64,000 nucleotides of DNA from NCBI GenBank assembly GCA_028287745.1, contig JAQBPB010000019.1:62001-126000 (forward strand), written 5' to 3'. Of the stretch, positions 1 through 9,953 are shown piece by piece. Both the position numbers and the translations under genes were made by a program. Position 1 is the stretch's first letter; each line of letters starts with the position of its first letter. The notes below the pieces were generated by a model, which saw only the letters and a list, made by a program, of their open reading frames with translations, made no database searches and was not told where the DNA came from. The DNA is from Chloroflexota bacterium (GTDB taxonomy: Bacteria > Chloroflexota > Chloroflexia > Chloroheliales > Chloroheliaceae).

Positions 1-1388
1 TTGTCGGCCGGGTTTACCCCACCGTAGGGGGTAAAATCGGGCAGGTTACTGGCTCCCGGCACTACCGAAACTACCTCGGTGCCAAAGTCGCGGTTCTCAT
101 AGCGGGCCAGGCGGCCTTCGCTGCTCAGGGCGTAAAGCATGGTCGAACGCAAGCCGCTGACCGAGTTGGCGGCGCTGTTGGTGGTGGCTGCTACCAGCCC
201 CGGCGTTACCGCTAGATTTAGCTGTATAGGGTCGCTGCCAAACAAGGGGCCGCTTTCGCCGGTGGCGATCTTTTGCCAGCTTTGCCCATCGGTATTGCGG
301 TAAAAACCGTCGCGGGTAGCGGCATAGACCAGGCCGGAAAGCTGGACATTTGAGTCGGTGGTCAGGCCATAGACGCCGGTCGTAGGCAGCCCGCTGGCAA
401 CCGGTTGCCAGGTGGTGCGGTCGGTCGAAAGCCGCCAGAGTCTATCGCCATCCCCGGCATACAGATAATTGCCAGAGGCATAAAGCAGGACGGTTATCGG
501 GCGCGTCGGGTCTGGCCCGGTGCTTTTATCCGGCCCCCACGGACCGGCGTGGCCCCAGGTTTTACCGCCGTCACTCGAAAACTTTACTCTTACCCAGTCC
601 GGGCTATCGCCCCCGGTCATGTAGGCTGTCCCGATATAGACATTTTTAGGGTTGGTGTGGTCGATTGCCAGCGAAAGGACTTTCAAGTTGGCGGGCAAAG
701 CGTTGGGCGCCGGGGCGGTGAAGTTCTGGCCGCCATCGGTGCTGTAATAAATCGAGGCGCGCGGTCCGGCCACACTGACATAAAGATTGCGGTTGGTGGC
801 CGCCAGCAGGTTTATCGGCCGGCCGGTCAGCCCGATATTTTTCCATGTCTTGCCGCTATCGGTGCTCTTAAAAAGGCCGGACTGGTCGGTTCCCAGGTAG
901 ATGCCTCTTTCCGAGTCTTCGCGGTCAAAGACCAGCGCGGTAACATTTTTTCCTTTGAAATCGGCAACTTCCGTCCAGGTTTTCCCACCGTCCGGGGACC
1001 GGCGCAATCCATCAGCCATTGCCGCGAACAACACCTGAAAGTCAGCCGGGTTTGCCGCCAGGCGATAAAGCACCGGCCTCGCTTCAAATGGGTTGTTCAA
1101 CAAAGTGTTCGTGGCGGCCTGGGTGGTTACCTGGGCGGACGGACTGGCGCTGGCCGGGGTCTTCGCCGCCGGAGTAGCCAGCGTCGTAGAAGAGGCCGGG
1201 CCGGTTAAACCGCCGGTTGCGCTGGTCAGGGCCAGGGCGCCCAGACCGGCCAAACTTGCCAGGATCACCAAGCCAACCAGCAGGCTGCGCCAGGAAGACC
1301 GGGCTTTTTTAGGGCCGGGCCGGTTGGGCCGGTTTTGCTGGGGCGTTTCGGGACGTTGTTCTTTAGGAGAAAAGGTGGTACTTGCCAT
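1..1388 (-). CDS. BNR/sortilin-like repeat protein, membrane-anchored (C-terminus cut by window edge)
   Basis: An open frame runs leftwards from an ATG at 1388 to base 1 without a stop, so about 462 N-terminal residues are visible and the 3' end lies outside the window. The protein starts with a basic, Pro-rich cytoplasmic stretch. One hydrophobic segment (LLVGLVILASLAGLGALAL, about residues 34-52) follows, and then a Thr/Ala/Ser-rich linker. The rest holds repeated Asp-box/BNR blades such as RSPDGGKTW, KSTDSGKTW, YSTDGGQNF and FSSDGGKTW. That pattern is typical of sialidase/Vps10-type beta-propellers and photosystem II stability factor-like proteins. The propeller should therefore face outward on a single N-terminal anchor. 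The blade repeats support a binding or scaffold fold; no enzymatic residues are evident. Function unknown. Confidence 0.8.
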   Translation of the reverse strand, partial: MASTTFSPKEQRPETPQQNRPNRPGPKKARSSWRSLLVGLVILASLAGLGALALTSATGGLTGPASSTTLATPAAKTPASASPSAQVTTQAATNTLLNNPFEARPVLYRLAANPADFQVLFAAMADGLRRSPDGGKTWTEVADFKGKNVTALVFDREDSERGIYLGTDQSGLFKSTDSGKTWKNIGLTGRPINLLAATNRNLYVSVAGPRASIYYSTDGGQNFTAPAPNALPANLKVLSLAIDHTNPKNVYIGTAYMTGGDSPDWVRVKFSSDGGKTWGHAGPWGPDKSTGPDPTRPITVLLYASGNYLYAGDGDRLWRLSTDRTTWQPVASGLPTTGVYGLTTDSNVQLSGLVYAATRDGFYRNTDGQSWQKIATGESGPLFGSDPIQLNLAVTPGLVAATTNSAANSVSGLRSTMLYALSSEGRLARYENRDFGTEVVSVVPGASNLPDFTPYGGVNPAD

Positions 1389-1421
1389 GATTCAGGGAAA
1401 CTTACCTTACTACTTATGGAA

Positions 1422-1886
1422 TTATTGGACTGCCCGCAGGTTGGGGCGGCCTTCCAGGATTTTCTTCAAATTGACCAGGGTTTGGACGGTATTCTTGTCG
1501 ATTTCCTTTTCCATCACCAGCTTGTCCAGGAACCGGCCAAAGAAACTGCCGGGCAAAGTGTAATCGCTGGTGAAGGTCACTTCGGTCGTGTCACCGGGTA
1601 AAGGCTTGAATTGCCAGGTGGAGGTGCTTTTGACCCCTTCGGTCGAGCGTGAGACGAAGCGCTTGTTCGGCACATACTCTATAATTTCCAGGATTGTTCT
1701 ATGCTGCATACCAAACATGGTCCCGGCTGCCTCAACTTTAGCGCCCATACCGCGTTCGATAGGGCCAATTGGCTGGAATTTTGTAAAGTTCGGCATAAAT
1801 TTTAGCCCGTTTTGAGGATTGGCGACAAAGTCAAAAACAACCTCGACGGGGGCACTGATATCAATAGATTTGATTATTTCAGCCAT
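1422..1886 (-). CDS. SRPBCC-family (polyketide cyclase/START-like) protein
   Basis: About 154 residues beginning MAEIIKSIDISAPVEVVFDF, the usual opening of the SRPBCC helix-grip fold (a beta strand, then VFDFVANP). Later parts (RTILEIIEYVPNKRFVSRS, TSTWQFKPLPGDTTEVTFTS) fit the strands of the ligand-binding cup. The start at 1886 is preferred because AGAGG lies 11 nt upstream. An upstream in-frame ATG at 1910 would add eight residues and has no ribosome site. Proteins of this kind bind hydrophobic ligands or act as cyclase/aromatase-like enzymes; the sequence does not identify a ligand. It lies on the same strand just upstream of the BNR-protein gene (33 nt gap), so the two may be co-transcribed. 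Confidence 0.75.
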   Translation of the reverse strand: MAEIIKSIDISAPVEVVFDFVANPQNGLKFMPNFTKFQPIGPIERGMGAKVEAAGTMFGMQHRTILEIIEYVPNKRFVSRSTEGVKSTSTWQFKPLPGDTTEVTFTSDYTLPGSFFGRFLDKLVMEKEIDKNTVQTLVNLKKILEGRPNLRAVQ

Positions 1887-2152
1887 TTTCGTCCAAACCT
1901 CTTTGTTCAAACCATTTAAAACTTAATAAGACAACTCGCCGGTACCGGAGTATTTACAAACCTTGACCGGCCCCATTATACCCCATCGGAACCTGCTATG
2001 TCATTCAGGGGCCATTTCACAGGAGCGTGCCTGGAATATAAACTGCTATTTCCAGGACTTAATGTCAAACGGCCGGTGGGTTTTAAAAGCTTATATTATT
2101 GGCCCGCCCCCTTGCAACCCCGGTTTTTAGCTGGCCGGTCCCTGGTTATTTA

Positions 2153-2187
2153 AACCAAAAAGGGCCTACCTGGTAAGAAGTAGGCCC
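2153..2187 (-). terminator. Intrinsic terminator of acs
   Basis: An 8-bp perfect stem (GGGCCTAC/GTAGGCCC, 2163-2187) is followed, read on the minus strand, by TTTTT. It lies 15 nt beyond the acs stop. The 1887-2150 stretch between it and the SRPBCC start holds no gene I can recognise. Confidence 0.8.
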
Positions 2188-2201
2188 GGGTTCTGGCAGG
2201 C

Positions 2202-4145
<1,944 letters not shown>

Positions 4146-4192
4146 AATACAGAAGTTCCTCCTTCTATCCAAGACGCACTTCAACAGCGTAA

Positions 4193-4218
4193 AGCGCCCT
4201 TATTTCCCGTGTGGCGCT
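4193..4218 (-). other. Small hairpin in the acs leader
   Basis: A 6-bp perfect inverted repeat (AGCGCC/GGCGCT) with a 14-nt loop lies about 50 nt upstream of the acs start. It sits inside the roughly 225-nt leader implied by the upstream promoter. The leader also holds a GC-rich run at 4270-4317. No known riboswitch was recognised. Confidence 0.3.
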
Positions 4219-4373
4219 GTCCGGTTACCTGTGACTGAAAACGGAGCGCGCCGGTTCTTTGCTGATGCTAAGGGCCTTCCCCTGCCCGCCGGGGAAACCC
4301 GCCCTACGGGCCGCGGCAATTCAAAAATTCAAAGATGAAGCATTGTAATAGAGCTAAAATTACGTGTAGCTTA

Positions 4374-4402
4374 ATTATAGTTTAGGCTCTTGTAAGTTTC
4401 AA
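4374..4402 (-). promoter_or_regulatory. Sigma-70-type promoter for acs
   Basis: On the minus strand TTGAAA (4402-4397) is separated by exactly 17 bp from a perfect TATAAT (4379-4374). It faces acs and implies a 5' untranslated region of about 225 nt. The remainder of 4403-4560 shows no gene. Confidence 0.7.
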
Positions 4403-4563
4403 TCGCCAGATGCGACTTAATCGGGCTAATCAGGGGTTTTGTTGAGCGTAAAACCACAATTGGCGCCGCCGCCAGCCCTGGCACGGCCTCCCGACCCGCT
4501 TTCCCGTTTATTTACTTGCGGACCCGGATGTACGGTTTACATTCTACGCTATAAGTGGATTGT

Positions 4564-4571
4564 GCTATAAT
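4564..4571 (+). promoter_or_regulatory. Extended -10 promoter (TGCTATAAT region)
   Basis: TATAAT at 4566-4571 is preceded by TG one base upstream, the extended -10 arrangement. It lies 55 nt before the small gene at 4626. No convincing -35 at 16-18 bp is seen. Confidence 0.5.
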
Positions 4572-4625
4572 CAAAATCGCTACAGAGCTGGTTTCGCCGT
4601 ACTTGAAAAGAGGAGTTTAAAGCCG

Positions 4626-4847
4626 ATGAGCGTGCGCGTTATGAAGGAAATAATTTTTGTAGCGATGGGCGATGAAAACTTTCGCTATAAGTTAGTATTC
4701 GAGCCGGATGAAACCCTGAGCCAATATGACCTGACCCAGGAAGAATACAAGTCATTGCGCCTGGGCGATAAAGAGAAAATGGTCAACATGGGTTTAGATG
4801 AAAACCTGGCCCAGTACGCGTACCTGATGTTCTCCAAACGCCGTTAA
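4626..4847 (+). CDS. Small acidic hypothetical protein
   Basis: A 73-residue protein starting MSVRVMKEIIFVAMGDENF. AGAGGAG lies about 10 nt upstream of the ATG at 4626, and the upstream in-frame ATG at 4560 has no ribosome site. It is soluble, with many Asp/Glu residues and repeated Tyr-containing segments (LSQYDLTQEEYKSL, ENLAQYAYLMF). No transmembrane segment, zinc ligand set or known motif is visible. The good ribosome site and promoter make it a real gene. Its function is not recognisable. Confidence 0.6.
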   Translation: MSVRVMKEIIFVAMGDENFRYKLVFEPDETLSQYDLTQEEYKSLRLGDKEKMVNMGLDENLAQYAYLMFSKRR

Positions 4848-5005
4848 ATTCTCCGTGAAAGTTGAATGGGTAAGTGACCGGTAAGGCACTAAAACTGCGG
4901 TAAACTAACTTGAATTATGGTTACGCTGCCTTCCTATTACGTTTCCCTTCAATGTTTTACGTTCCACGTTCCCTTGTTTTCCCGTAGTCACCTAGAGGTT
5001 AAAGT

Positions 5006-5443
5006 ATGAGCGATGCATGTTCGCCCGGGATGGGTAAAGGTAAGGGTAAATGGCGGGCCACCGTCGTAAAAGTGCCTGACCGGGAAGTTCAATCCGAAGG
5101 TCAGGCTTATAATCACCAACTGGCCGCAGTATTGCGGGGTTGCGATGTCTTTCGCTTCCGCAATTTCCTGGCCGCTTCCGGGCGAGCCTTGCCGGACGAA
5201 ATGATGCTTGATACCCTTAAAATGGCGACCCTGATGCATCAGACTATCCTGGGCCTGGCCGAACTGGCCGATATGCACGATTTCTCGCGCCAGTGGCTGG
5301 CTGATAATACTTTCGTGCCCAGCAATAACCAGAGTCTAACCGAAGCGGCCAAGCGGCCGCCCGGCGTGCCGCCCCCGGCACCCGGCAAGCGCACGATTTC
5401 GCTGCGGGCCATTCCCTTGCGAGATAAGGCCGACCTGAATTAG
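5006..5443 (+). CDS. Hypothetical protein, helical with Pro-rich tail
   Basis: A 145-residue protein starting MSDACSPGMGKGKGKWRATV, with TAGAGG 7 nt upstream of the ATG. The central part (LRGCDVFRFRNFLAASGRAL, MMLDTLKMATLMHQTILGLA) reads as amphipathic helices. The C-terminal 40 residues are Pro/Arg-rich (RPPGVPPPAPGKR). It is followed by a clear terminator at 5505-5545, which defines a short unit with or separate from the preceding small gene. I recognise no family. Confidence 0.55.
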   Translation: MSDACSPGMGKGKGKWRATVVKVPDREVQSEGQAYNHQLAAVLRGCDVFRFRNFLAASGRALPDEMMLDTLKMATLMHQTILGLAELADMHDFSRQWLADNTFVPSNNQSLTEAAKRPPGVPPPAPGKRTISLRAIPLRDKADLN

Positions 5444-5504
5444 CCCTCAGCGATACGACCAGCGCCGGTTGCACCGGCCGCAGCCTGTTAGAAGTTTAAT
5501 AAAT

Positions 5505-5546
5505 AGGAAGCACAGGGTAGGCGCTAATCCTGTACTTCCTTTTTTA
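5505..5546 (+). terminator. Intrinsic terminator
   Basis: AGGAAG-C-ACAGG pairs with CCTGT-A-CTTCCT around a 12-nt loop, followed by six T residues. It closes the transcript of the gene ending at 5443 and insulates the riboswitch promoter just downstream. Confidence 0.8.
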
Positions 5547-5558
5547 TTAAATTTTTTG

Positions 5559-5587
5559 TTGACTTTATATGTGAAAATAGATACAAT
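5559..5587 (+). promoter_or_regulatory. Promoter of the FMN-riboswitch/ribXY transcript
   Basis: TTGACT (5559-5564), a 17-bp spacer and TACAAT (5582-5587). Transcription would start near 5594, about 24 nt before the aptamer. Confidence 0.75.
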
Positions 5588-5617
5588 TATATTCAGAAAA
5601 TAAAATATTAAAACCTG

Positions 5618-5755
5618 ACCTTCAGGGCATGGTGCGGCTTAGCAATAAGCCAATTCCTGACCGGCGGTATAGCCCGCGAGCCCCAAGCTGTAAAGCAAGG
5701 AGCATGACCCGGTGAAACTCCGAGGCCGACGGTAATAGTCCGGATGAAAGAAGGT
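5618..5755 (+). ncRNA. FMN riboswitch (RFN element)
   Basis: Conserved RFN segments appear in order: CTTCAGGGC near the 5' end, GACCGGCGGTATAGCCCGCGA (5658-5678), a GGTGAAACTCCGAGGCCGAC-type segment (5711-5730), GGTAATAGTCCGGATG (5731-5746), and closing GAAGG. Helix P1 pairs ACCTTC (5618-5623) with GAAGGT (5750-5755). The P2 loop, normally a short GAAAU-type loop, is enlarged by an extra small hairpin (GGCTT/AAGCC near 5636-5654). FMN binding should stabilise P1 and reduce expression of the downstream importer. The 3' strand of P1 (AAGGTAA, 5751-5757) can instead pair with the 3' arm of the next terminator (TTACCTT, 5821-5827), giving a simple attenuation switch. Confidence 0.93.
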
Positions 5756-5802
5756 AACGGCGGCGTTATGCTGCTCTTTTTCCTGATTTTGCATTCCCCT
5801 TG

Positions 5803-5831
5803 AAGGTAATCATTTAATGATTACCTTTTTT
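5803..5831 (+). terminator. Riboswitch-controlled terminator (first of two)
   Basis: An 11-bp perfect stem (AAGGTAATCAT/ATGATTACCTT) with loop TTA is followed by Ts. Its 3' arm is complementary to the 3' strand of riboswitch P1, so terminator and antiterminator are mutually exclusive. Confidence 0.88.
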
Positions 5832-5858
5832 GTTGCTTGCAAACCGCGGGACTCGAGA

Positions 5859-5899
5859 GGGCACAACGGGTATTTGCTGTTACCCGTTGTGCCCTTTTT
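5859..5899 (+). terminator. Second consecutive terminator before ribX
   Basis: A 14-bp perfect stem (GGGCACAACGGGTA/TACCCGTTGTGCCC) with an 8-nt loop and five Ts, 38 nt before the ribX start. It is a stronger hairpin than the first. I see no obvious antiterminator for it. Confidence 0.85.
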
Positions 5900-5936
5900 G
5901 ATTTTAAAATTTTACCTGAAATAGACTGGCAAGCGG

Positions 5937-6824
5937 TTGACTGAAAGTAAAAAAAATAGAATTTCATTAAATAAAACCGGTACAGAGCCGAATGCTTCTC
6001 AGTTCAACCCGCCGGACCGGTTAAACCCGGCCTGGGAAGAACCCGAGATTATAGAAGAAACCAGGCCAACTGCCCTGCTGGGCCGCCTGTCGTATCTGTC
6101 GGCCCTGCTTACCGGGGCGGTTTTACTGGCAATCTGGCAGCTTTTGACCCTGGCAAAGGTCTACCCGCCGTACATCTTACCTTCTCCCGAAGCGGTGGCC
6201 CTGCGGTTTAGCGAAGTGTTAGCCAGCGGCGCAATCTGGCGGCATGCCGGGACGACCCTCCTGGAAGCCCTGCTGGGCTTCGGTCTGGCTTTCCTGATAG
6301 CCGGGCTACTATGCTACCCGGTCGCCCGTTCCAAACTGGTAGCTACGCTCTTAAATCCGCTTCTGGCGGCTACCCAGGCTATCCCGCTGATTGCCCTGGC
6401 CCCGCTGCTGGTGGTCTGGTTTGGTTTTGGCCTGCTGCCTAAAATCATTACCTGTGCCCTGATCGTGTTCTTTCCCTTGCTGCTGAACGCGGTAGCGGGC
6501 TTGCACAATATTGAAAAGTCCTTGCTGGAAGCGGCCGCCATCTTTGGGGCTTCGCGCTGGCAAACCTTCCGGTTGGTGGAACTGCCGCTGGCCCTGCCTA
6601 CCCTGCTTACCGGCATCAAGATTGGCCTGACAATCTCTATTACCGGGGCGGTCGTGGGCGAATTTATTACGGCTGATGCCGGGTTGGGCTATTTGCTGAA
6701 CCTGGGCCGGGGCCAGTTCGATACAGCCCTGGTCTTTGTGGCCCTGATTACACTGGCTTCGATAGCCATGCTGGCCTATGGGCTGGTGACCCTGCTCGAA
6801 AAGACGCTTTTACGCTGGCAATAA
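5937..6824 (+). CDS. ribX: ABC transporter permease, predicted riboflavin importer RibX
   Basis: A 295-residue inner-membrane permease of the BPD/SsuC-TauC type. After a soluble N-terminal stretch there are about six membrane helices and the EAA-loop region (LLEAAAIFGASRWQTFRLVELP, about residues 198-219). The FMN riboswitch directly upstream, and the NMT1-type binding protein downstream, point to flavin uptake. RibX/RibY importers under FMN riboswitches have been predicted in Chloroflexi. The frame opens with TTG at 5937; no ATG or GTG start is available before the first helix, and the ribosome site is weak. No ATP-binding subunit gene lies nearby, so an ATPase must be supplied from elsewhere. 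The specific substrate is inference from regulation. Confidence 0.85.
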   Translation: MTESKKNRISLNKTGTEPNASQFNPPDRLNPAWEEPEIIEETRPTALLGRLSYLSALLTGAVLLAIWQLLTLAKVYPPYILPSPEAVALRFSEVLASGAIWRHAGTTLLEALLGFGLAFLIAGLLCYPVARSKLVATLLNPLLAATQAIPLIALAPLLVVWFGFGLLPKIITCALIVFFPLLLNAVAGLHNIEKSLLEAAAIFGASRWQTFRLVELPLALPTLLTGIKIGLTISITGAVVGEFITADAGLGYLLNLGRGQFDTALVFVALITLASIAMLAYGLVTLLEKTLLRWQ

Positions 6825-6923
6825 ATAAACTCTGGCCGGTTAGCCAGAAAACGGGAATTTTAGTTTAGCTCAACTTATTCAACAAAAGAATTGCCTGACT
6901 ATATTAAGAGGAGATTTTATAAA

Positions 6924-8081
6924 ATGAAGGTTTATACAAATAAATTTCCAATAGGCAGGACCGGCCCCCTTCTGGCTTTAATCCTGCTGCTTTCACTGCT
7001 GGTAGCCTGTGGTGATTCCACCGGCACGGCTGTCCCGGCCGCAACCACCACCCAGGCGGTTGTCACTACTCAAGCGGCAACTACCGCTCCCCAGGCTGCT
7101 ACTACCCAGGCAGGCTCCGGCACTACGGCCGCTGCTGCGACTCCGGCCAGCGGGAATAGGCAGGCGGTGACCCTGGCCCTAAGCTATATCCCGGATGTCC
7201 AATTTGCCCCTTACTATGTCGCCCAGGATAAAGGCTATTTCAGCCAGGAAGGACTGGAAGTTACCTTCCAGCACGGCACCATTGATAACATGATGGCCCT
7301 GGTGGGCCAGGGAAAGATCGGGTTCGCCCTGGCAAGTGGCGATGAAGTTATCCAGGCGCGGGCCGGGGGTATCCCGGTTAAAACTGTTGCCACCCAGTAC
7401 CAGAAATACCCGGTGGCCCTGGCTTCGCTTAAAGGCAAAGGCATAACTACCCCGGCCTCCCTTAAGGGTAAGACTATCGGTATTCCCGGCCAGTTCGGTT
7501 CGACCTACATCGGGTTTAAAGCTTTGCTGGCGGCGGGAAAACTGACCGAAGAAGATGTCAAAGTAGTGACTATCGGCTTTACCCAGCGCGAAGCCCTATC
7601 CCAGTCCAAGGTAGATGGCGCAATGGTCTACTCGATGAACGAGCCGGTCCAACTTGCCAGGGCCGGGGTTGCGCTTGATATCCTGGAAGTTTCCGGCATA
7701 AATAACCTGGCCTCGGTCGGCCTGATTACCAGTGAAAATACAATCAGCACCAATCCGCAGGTGGTCCAGAAAATGACCCGGGCAGTCCAGCGCGGTATCC
7801 GCGATACGCTCGCTAACCCCGACGCCGCTTTTGACAGTACGGTTAAAGTGGCTCCCGATGCCATGGGTACTAATCCCGATTTGCAGCGCCAGGTATTAAA
7901 GGAAACGCTCAAGTTTATGGTATCGGACTCGGTTAAAGGCCAGCCTTACGGCTACACCGACCCGAAACTGTGGCAGAGTTCGCAGCAGTTTTTGCTGGAA
8001 ACAAAGTTAATCCGTACCCAGGTGGACCCGGCAACGGCTTTTACTAACGAATTTATTAAGGCTGAAGAAGGCAAATATTAG
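6924..8081 (+). CDS. ribY: ABC substrate-binding lipoprotein, predicted riboflavin-binding RibY
   Basis: A 385-residue lipoprotein. The start at 6924 is set by AGAGGAG about 10 nt upstream; an in-frame ATG eleven codons earlier is less likely. A signal peptide ends in the lipobox LLVAC. A Thr/Ala/Gln-rich stalk of about 50 residues follows, and then an NMT1/THI5-like periplasmic-binding domain (ALSYIPDVQFAPYYVAQDKG, GLEVTFQHGTIDNMMALVGQ, GKTIGIPGQFGSTYIGFKAL). It would capture flavin outside the cell and deliver it to RibX. It is the second gene of the riboswitch-controlled unit, about 100 nt after ribX. Family members also bind thiamine precursors, so riboflavin is inferred from the FMN element. 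Confidence 0.85.
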   Translation: MKVYTNKFPIGRTGPLLALILLLSLLVACGDSTGTAVPAATTTQAVVTTQAATTAPQAATTQAGSGTTAAAATPASGNRQAVTLALSYIPDVQFAPYYVAQDKGYFSQEGLEVTFQHGTIDNMMALVGQGKIGFALASGDEVIQARAGGIPVKTVATQYQKYPVALASLKGKGITTPASLKGKTIGIPGQFGSTYIGFKALLAAGKLTEEDVKVVTIGFTQREALSQSKVDGAMVYSMNEPVQLARAGVALDILEVSGINNLASVGLITSENTISTNPQVVQKMTRAVQRGIRDTLANPDAAFDSTVKVAPDAMGTNPDLQRQVLKETLKFMVSDSVKGQPYGYTDPKLWQSSQQFLLETKLIRTQVDPATAFTNEFIKAEEGKY

Positions 8082-8264
8082 GGAGACCTGCCCCCGAACC
8101 TTTGTGTTCCGGAAACCGCCAGGCATCTCAGGCAGTTGGTTTAATATTGCTAGTTAGACCTTTCTCCCTTATAATCAATAAAACGGTATCATTTTACGTT
8201 CCTTGTAAAGTGATTTTGAAAATCGATTATAATAAGCAAATTTCTCACTTAGAAAATCAAATTT

Positions 8265-9752
8265 ATGATGATTCCTGGCACTACCCTGAACAATCGCTAT
8301 CAGTTAGAAAAAAAAGTTGGTGAGGGCGGCTTTGCGACGGTCTATCAGGCAGTTGATTTACTGTTGGGGCGGACCGTAGCCGTAAAGATTCTCAATAATG
8401 CCCTGGCTACCGACAAAGAGTTGATGAGCCGCTTTCAACTGGAAGCCCGCGCCGTTGCCGCCCTGGACCATCCAAATATTTTAACTGTCCACGATTTCGG
8501 GCTCTTGCCGGACAGCGCTTTCCTGGTAATGCCGTTTGTGCCGGGTGGCGCGCTTTCAGTGCAGTTGCGCAGCCGCCGCCTGACCCTGGAAGAAGTTGGC
8601 GAATACCTCGAACAAATAGCCTCCGCTTTAGATAACGCCCATAAAATGGGTATCGTCCACCGGGACGTAAAACCCCAGAATATCCTGGTACGCTCCAACG
8701 GTCACCTGGTCCTGACCGATTTCGGCTTTGCCAAAATGCTCCAGGATGTCAATGCCGAAGCCGCCACCCGGGCCCTGGGAACGGTCCATTATGTGGCCCC
8801 GGAACAGGTGCGTGGCATGGTGAGCGCGGCCAGCGACCAGTATTCACTGGGGGTATTGCTATACCAGATGGTATCCGGCGGCCTGCCCTTTACAGGCACC
8901 CCCCATGATATGATTTCAGGCCACATGCAAAAACCACCGCCACACCTGGCCGGGCAACCTTCCATGGCCGCAATTCACCCTTTCATTGTAGAAAACCTGG
9001 ACCGGGTGTTCCAGCGCGTCCTCTCAAAAGTCCCAACTAACCGGTTTCCTTCCTGCCGGGCGCTTTACCTGGCCTACCGGGACGCCATAATTCTACCGGC
9101 TTATATTGCTAACGCCCAGTACAACCCGGAACCGGGTGGTGGAGAGGATAAAACTGAACTCGTTGACCCCAGGCATTTATTTAACGCGGGCGTTCACGGG
9201 GCAGCAGCCCCGGTCCCGGGCAAAGTCTCGCCCTTACCCCAGGTAACGCACCTTTCCACTCCGCTGCCGTCAGCTAACCAGCCGCAACCCGCTTCCCCAC
9301 CGGCAGGGCCGGGTTATGAACCGACCGTCCTGTATCCGCCCACCAATCCACCACCGCCTCCGCCGCCCACCCGGCAAACTCCGGGGCCAGGCCGGGTTCC
9401 GACTATGGTCAGGCCGCCCCGTTTGAATGTGCGTACCGAGCCCGACCAGCACTTGAACCTGAGTTTTGAGCTAACCGGTGACACGCTAAAATTGGGCCGG
9501 GAACTGGATAACCATCTGCAGGTACCTCTTTCTACCGTGTCTCGCCATCATGCCACTCTGTACCGCCAGGGTCCAGTTGCGCCGGGCATGACTTATAAGA
9601 TAGTGGATAACAAAAGTCGCAACCAGTTAATCTACCAGGGAAAGATAATTCAGGAACGGGTCCTGGTCGATGGCGATGTTATCGAAATAGGTAAAAAGGG
9701 TTACGGCGAGTATGTTGTCTTTCTAACCTATATCGGGCCGGTTTTCCGGTAA
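8265..9752 (+). CDS. Ser/Thr protein kinase with C-terminal FHA domain
   Basis: A 495-residue cytoplasmic kinase of the PknB/Hanks type. The Gly-rich loop GEGGFATV lies at about residue 19, with the ATP lysine in VAVKIL. The catalytic loop is HRDVKPQN, the metal motif DFGFAK, and the activation segment ends in VAPEQ. All key residues are present. A Pro-rich linker (about 290-400) leads to an FHA domain (KLGRELDNHLQV, STVSRHHATLYR) that would bind phospho-threonine. There is no transmembrane segment or sensor domain, unlike classical PknB. Either of two adjacent ATGs at 8265/8268 may be used. A possible promoter (TTGTAA, 19 bp, TATAAT at 8203-8233) lies just upstream. Two FHA-bearing proteins downstream are plausible partners or targets. 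Confidence 0.92.
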   Translation: MMIPGTTLNNRYQLEKKVGEGGFATVYQAVDLLLGRTVAVKILNNALATDKELMSRFQLEARAVAALDHPNILTVHDFGLLPDSAFLVMPFVPGGALSVQLRSRRLTLEEVGEYLEQIASALDNAHKMGIVHRDVKPQNILVRSNGHLVLTDFGFAKMLQDVNAEAATRALGTVHYVAPEQVRGMVSAASDQYSLGVLLYQMVSGGLPFTGTPHDMISGHMQKPPPHLAGQPSMAAIHPFIVENLDRVFQRVLSKVPTNRFPSCRALYLAYRDAIILPAYIANAQYNPEPGGGEDKTELVDPRHLFNAGVHGAAAPVPGKVSPLPQVTHLSTPLPSANQPQPASPPAGPGYEPTVLYPPTNPPPPPPPTRQTPGPGRVPTMVRPPRLNVRTEPDQHLNLSFELTGDTLKLGRELDNHLQVPLSTVSRHHATLYRQGPVAPGMTYKIVDNKSRNQLIYQGKIIQERVLVDGDVIEIGKKGYGEYVVFLTYIGPVFR

Positions 9753-9854
9753 TTCCGCTTGCTTTGCTCATAAACACCAGTTATTCTCCGGTATTCGTTA
9801 TATTTTTATTACCCGGCTGTTATTTCTGTCTCCCATTTTCCACTTAGTAAATTA

Positions 9855-9883
9855 TTGACCAGTTAAACAAGTAATGGTATTAT
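9855..9883 (+). promoter_or_regulatory. Promoter of the marR-efflux operon
   Basis: TTGACC (9855-9860), a 17-bp spacer and TATTAT (9878-9883). The predicted start point falls inside the operator dyads that follow. Confidence 0.65.
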
Positions 9884-9909
9884 TGATATATCAAAGGTTG
9901 ATATGTCAA
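9883..9909 (+). promoter_or_regulatory. Tandem MarR operator dyads
   Basis: A perfect palindrome TTGATATATCAA (9883-9894) and a near-identical TTGATATGTCAA (9898-9909) lie 15 bp apart centre to centre. They directly overlap the -10 and start point. Size and placement fit an autorepressing MarR dimer. Confidence 0.65.
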
Positions 9910-9953
9910 ATGGTATCTTTACCCAAATTATTTTTCCAGGACTAGAGAAGAAA

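Noticed and set aside
405-1208. A 267-codon plus-strand frame
   Set aside because: It is antisense to the BNR-repeat gene, whose blades and membrane anchor are clear; composition is Arg/Gly-rich shadow type and there is no ribosome site.
5618-5755. A thiamine or cobalamin riboswitch, suggested by the NMT1/THI5-type binding protein
   Set aside because: The conserved blocks (GACCGGCGG, AGCCCGCGAGC, GCCGACGGT, AGTCCGGATG) are those of the FMN element.
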